Shown here one piece after another: positions 52,656 through 54,489 of a stretch of 54,489 nucleotides of DNA (within the stretch, counting starts at the first letter, position 1; each line of letters begins with the position of its first letter). The notes under the pieces were generated by a model that made no database searches, was not told where the DNA came from, and saw only the letters and a program-made list of their open reading frames with translations. The DNA comes from Erythrobacter sanguineus (lineage in GTDB: Bacteria > Pseudomonadota > Alphaproteobacteria > Sphingomonadales > Sphingomonadaceae): positions 1 to 54,489 of the forward strand of contig CAMCUB010000025.1 of NCBI GenBank assembly GCA_945878845.1, in the 5' to 3' direction. A program made the translations under genes and the position numbers.

Positions 52656-53276
52656 ATGGAAGCTTCGAGCCGTCAGGACACCAAGTCCGAATTGCTGCGA
52701 TCAGCCGAGCGGTTGATCGCCGAAAAAGGGCTGGGCTCGGTCTCGGTCAAGATGATCACGACCGACGCCGGCGCGCGCAATCCGAGCGCGGTGCATTACC
52801 ATTTCGGCAGCATCGAGAGCCTGATCGAAGAAGTCTTCGCCAAGCGTTATCGCGAGATCGAGGCCGAGCGGGCGGTGCGGCTGGAACGGGTCACCCAAAG
52901 CGATCCCGAGGCGCGGCTGGTGGCGCTGGCCGAAGCGGCGATCGGCCCCTTGATGGAAGCCTGCCTCGAAGAGAACGGCCGCGTCTACGCCCGGTTCGGC
53001 CTACAGTTCGTGTCGGATCCGCGGTTCGACTACGCCAAGCTGGTCATGAACGCCGGGACCCAGACCTTCGTGCGGCTCAACGAGGAGATCAGCGCCTGCC
53101 TCCCGCACATCCCGCGCGCACGATTGGAGCTCCGAATGCGGCAGAGTTTCGTCATCGCGATGGTGCAAACCGTGAGCTTTGCCCGCGAAATCGAAGCGGG
53201 GGCGCCGCCACCCGTCGAAGCCGCGGTCAGAGAAGCGGCCACTTGCCTCGCAGCCTATCTCGGCGCGCCGGCATAA
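52656..53276 (+). CDS. TetR/AcrR-family regulator
   Basis: A 206-residue repressor-type protein. The N-terminal DNA-binding domain is typical: SELLRSAERLIAEKGLGSVS, then NPSAVHYHFGSIESLIEEVF (about 42-61). The C-terminal ligand domain is helical and has a Tyr/Phe-rich part (RVYARFGLQFVSDPRFDY). ATG 52656 follows GGCGAG. It lies 96 bases after the sulfatase gene on the same strand, so it could control the sulfatase unit or an unlinked target. The effector is unknown. Confidence 0.88.
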   Translation: MEASSRQDTKSELLRSAERLIAEKGLGSVSVKMITTDAGARNPSAVHYHFGSIESLIEEVFAKRYREIEAERAVRLERVTQSDPEARLVALAEAAIGPLMEACLEENGRVYARFGLQFVSDPRFDYAKLVMNAGTQTFVRLNEEISACLPHIPRARLELRMRQSFVIAMVQTVSFAREIEAGAPPPVEAAVREAATCLAAYLGAPA

Positions 53277-53902
53277 ACACCGACGGGACGACTTCTCTCG
53301 ACAATCGAGAAGCCCTGATTTGCTGAGCTATTTCAAGATTTTCGACGCCACTCCCGCAGGAGTTTTGGTGCCAGAAGAGGACTCGAAAAATCCATGTTGG
53401 ACACTTTTAAATCAGGCACTTACGTGATGGAAGATTTTCGAAAGGACCGGAAAAGGCCCAGAGGGACTCAATAAGGTGTTGGTTCGATGCCTTTTTAGGG
53501 ACTCGGAGCTGTATTTTGGGCCGTCGCGGCAGGGAAACAGCTGACCGAAACTGAGGTGGGGTTATCTGCATTCCGATGGGAGCACCAATTAGACTGACTG
53601 GTGAATCGAGTGTTCCCGCGGCTGGGTCTCAACGTCTGCTCAGGCCGCAGTGGACCAGCTGCCGACCCAGACGCGGTCATTCACGAACGTCAGCTTGAAC
53701 GTCCGCTTCCGTGCGAAGCAGCCATGCCGATTTCAGCGGTCGCGCATCAGCTCTGCTGATCCCCGGTGATGAGTGGTTCTCTGCCGTCACCACTTTCGTG
53801 AGCAATCGACATCTCCGGCCCACGGTCTGGAACATGAGCGACAAGTTCACCGGGTCTTAGCCGGTGCTTTGACCTGAAAGCTGGTAATTGGCGGCGCCAG
53901 CA
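53277..53902. other. Gene-free stretch before the IS-interrupted oxidoreductase
   Basis: A stretch of 626 bases with no credible gene and a lower GC content than its surroundings. Only short, unconvincing open frames occur. It contains AACGTC repeats around 53691-53703 and looks like old decayed sequence next to a mobile element. No known repeat could be named. Confidence 0.45.
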
Positions 53903-54345
53903 TCAAGGCCTAACCACCAGGTTTCCAAGATGTCCGCCATCGAACAACATCAACAGAGCCTCCGGGAAAAGGTCAATCCCGCTGACAACATGTTCGGGCA
54001 AAGTCAGCTTTCCAGCCTGCATAAGTGCAGAGATTTCTGCCACCGCGGCAGGATAATCCGCTTCGTAGTAGCTAACGACGAACCCCTTCATCATGGCATT
54101 GCGCTCTGCCAAACGAAGGTACAGCTTCGGGCCACGAACATCGTCGAGGTTCTGATATTGTGAAATCGCGCCGCAAATCGCGATACGCGCGCCTGCCGGT
54201 GCCAGATTGTCGAGCACGATATCGAGCGTTTCGCCGCCAACATTGTCAAAGAAAACATCGACGCCGTCAGGGGCCGCCAAGGCCAATTGCTGCGCAAGGT
54301 CACTGTTTTTGTAGTCGATGGCGACATCAGCCCCAAGCGTCTCTA
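53903..54345 (-). pseudogene. NADP-dependent oxidoreductase, interrupted by an IS element
   Basis: The 3' part of a zinc-type alcohol dehydrogenase-like, NADP-dependent quinone/alkenal reductase gene. It reads LGADVAIDYKNSDL, then DGVDVFFDNVGGETLDIVL, and ends DGGHLGNLVVRP. This is the cofactor-binding half of the CurA/YncB type, about 147 residues. Reading upstream, the frame is broken at about 54345, where the IS sequence begins. The N-terminal half must lie beyond the insertion, outside the window, if it survives. No catalytic conclusion can be drawn from this piece. Confidence 0.8.
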
Positions 54346-54489
54346 GGCCGTGTTGACAAAAGGGATTCCCATTTGCCCTGAGTTCTGATTCAAGACTGCT
54401 TTTTGAGGAGCAGTCATGGGTCGTGGAGACTTGTCGGATGCGGAGTGGGAGTTGATCGGGCCGCTGCTGCCGCCTGAGCGTGGTCGCTG
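54346..54489 (+). mobile_element. IS5-type insertion sequence, left end
   Basis: The sequence beginning GGCCGTGTTGACAAAAGGG (54346-54364) interrupts the oxidoreductase gene and looks like the terminal inverted repeat of an IS5-family element. The transposase gene follows 70 bases inside. The right end is outside the window, so neither the matching repeat nor a target duplication can be seen; CTA or TA just outside the end is a candidate. Confidence 0.75.
54416..54489 (+). CDS. IS5-family transposase, 3' truncated by the window edge
   Basis: Only the first 24 codons are present (MGRGDLSDAEWELIGPLLPP and on). This opening is characteristic of the N-terminal domain of IS5-family DDE transposases. 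ATG 54416 is preceded by TGAGGAG. The rest of the gene runs beyond base 54489. Confidence 0.85.
   Translation, partial: MGRGDLSDAEWELIGPLLPPERGR

Noticed and set aside
53495..53680. 61-codon minus-strand frame in the gene-free stretch
   Set aside because: Low-complexity Ser/Pro/Arg composition and no start signal or similarity.

Overview
The window is high-GC bacterial chromosome that reads as an alphaproteobacterium of the Sphingomonadales, most likely Erythrobacteraceae. That placement is inferred from gene content and protein style: hom next to glpX, a DUF2853-OmpA fusion, an SdpR/SdpI pair, a tricorn-like S41 peptidase, PhoD, and sphingomonad-like RpoB and RpoC. It is not based on a marker-gene comparison. 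Most of the window is ordinary core genome. No phage, CRISPR array, rRNA or tRNA gene was recognised.

Layout. 1-8.1 kb (+): 3' part of a phosphomannomutase/phosphoglucomutase, an HscC-type Hsp70 with a J-like membrane partner, a DUF2059 protein and a ligase-associated DEXH helicase. 8.1-12 kb (-): a TonB energy-transduction cluster (tonB, exbB and four ExbD-like genes), the last ExbD degenerate. 12.4-17.1 kb: a secreted protein of unknown function, homoserine dehydrogenase, two tandem paralogous secreted proteins on the other strand, and glpX. 17.4-20.7 kb: an sdpR-sdpI-hydrolase operon and a GAF-EAL protein with a ruined EAL site. 20.7-23.6 kb: a frameshifted phytanoyl-CoA-dioxygenase-type gene, an alginate-lyase-family protein and a host-attachment-family protein. 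23.7-29.3 kb: groES-groEL under a CIRCE operator, the DUF2853-OmpA fusion, an MscS channel and a MATE exporter.

29.6-41.7 kb: rplJ-rplL on the minus strand, divergent from rpoB-rpoC on the plus strand. Between them lie psiE, a small cassette (45-aa secreted or membrane peptide, DUF2975 protein, XRE regulator) and an AT-rich, palindrome-rich control region. 41.7-53.3 kb (+): two proteins of unknown function, gltX, a tricorn-like peptidase, PhoD, a membrane-anchored metallo-beta-lactamase-fold hydrolase, a small membrane protein, a membrane-anchored sulfatase and a TetR regulator. 53.3-54.5 kb: a gene-free stretch, then an oxidoreductase gene cut by an IS5-type insertion sequence that runs off the window.

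The clearest regulatory readings are the CIRCE box at groESL, a promoter with an overlapping perfect palindrome and probable leaderless start at sdpR, and several strong intrinsic terminators. The best candidates for something undescribed are the small-protein/DUF2975/XRE cassette between the split ribosomal-protein and RNA-polymerase operons, the extra ExbD genes, and the Hsp70/J-like pair in which the J protein has NPD instead of HPD.
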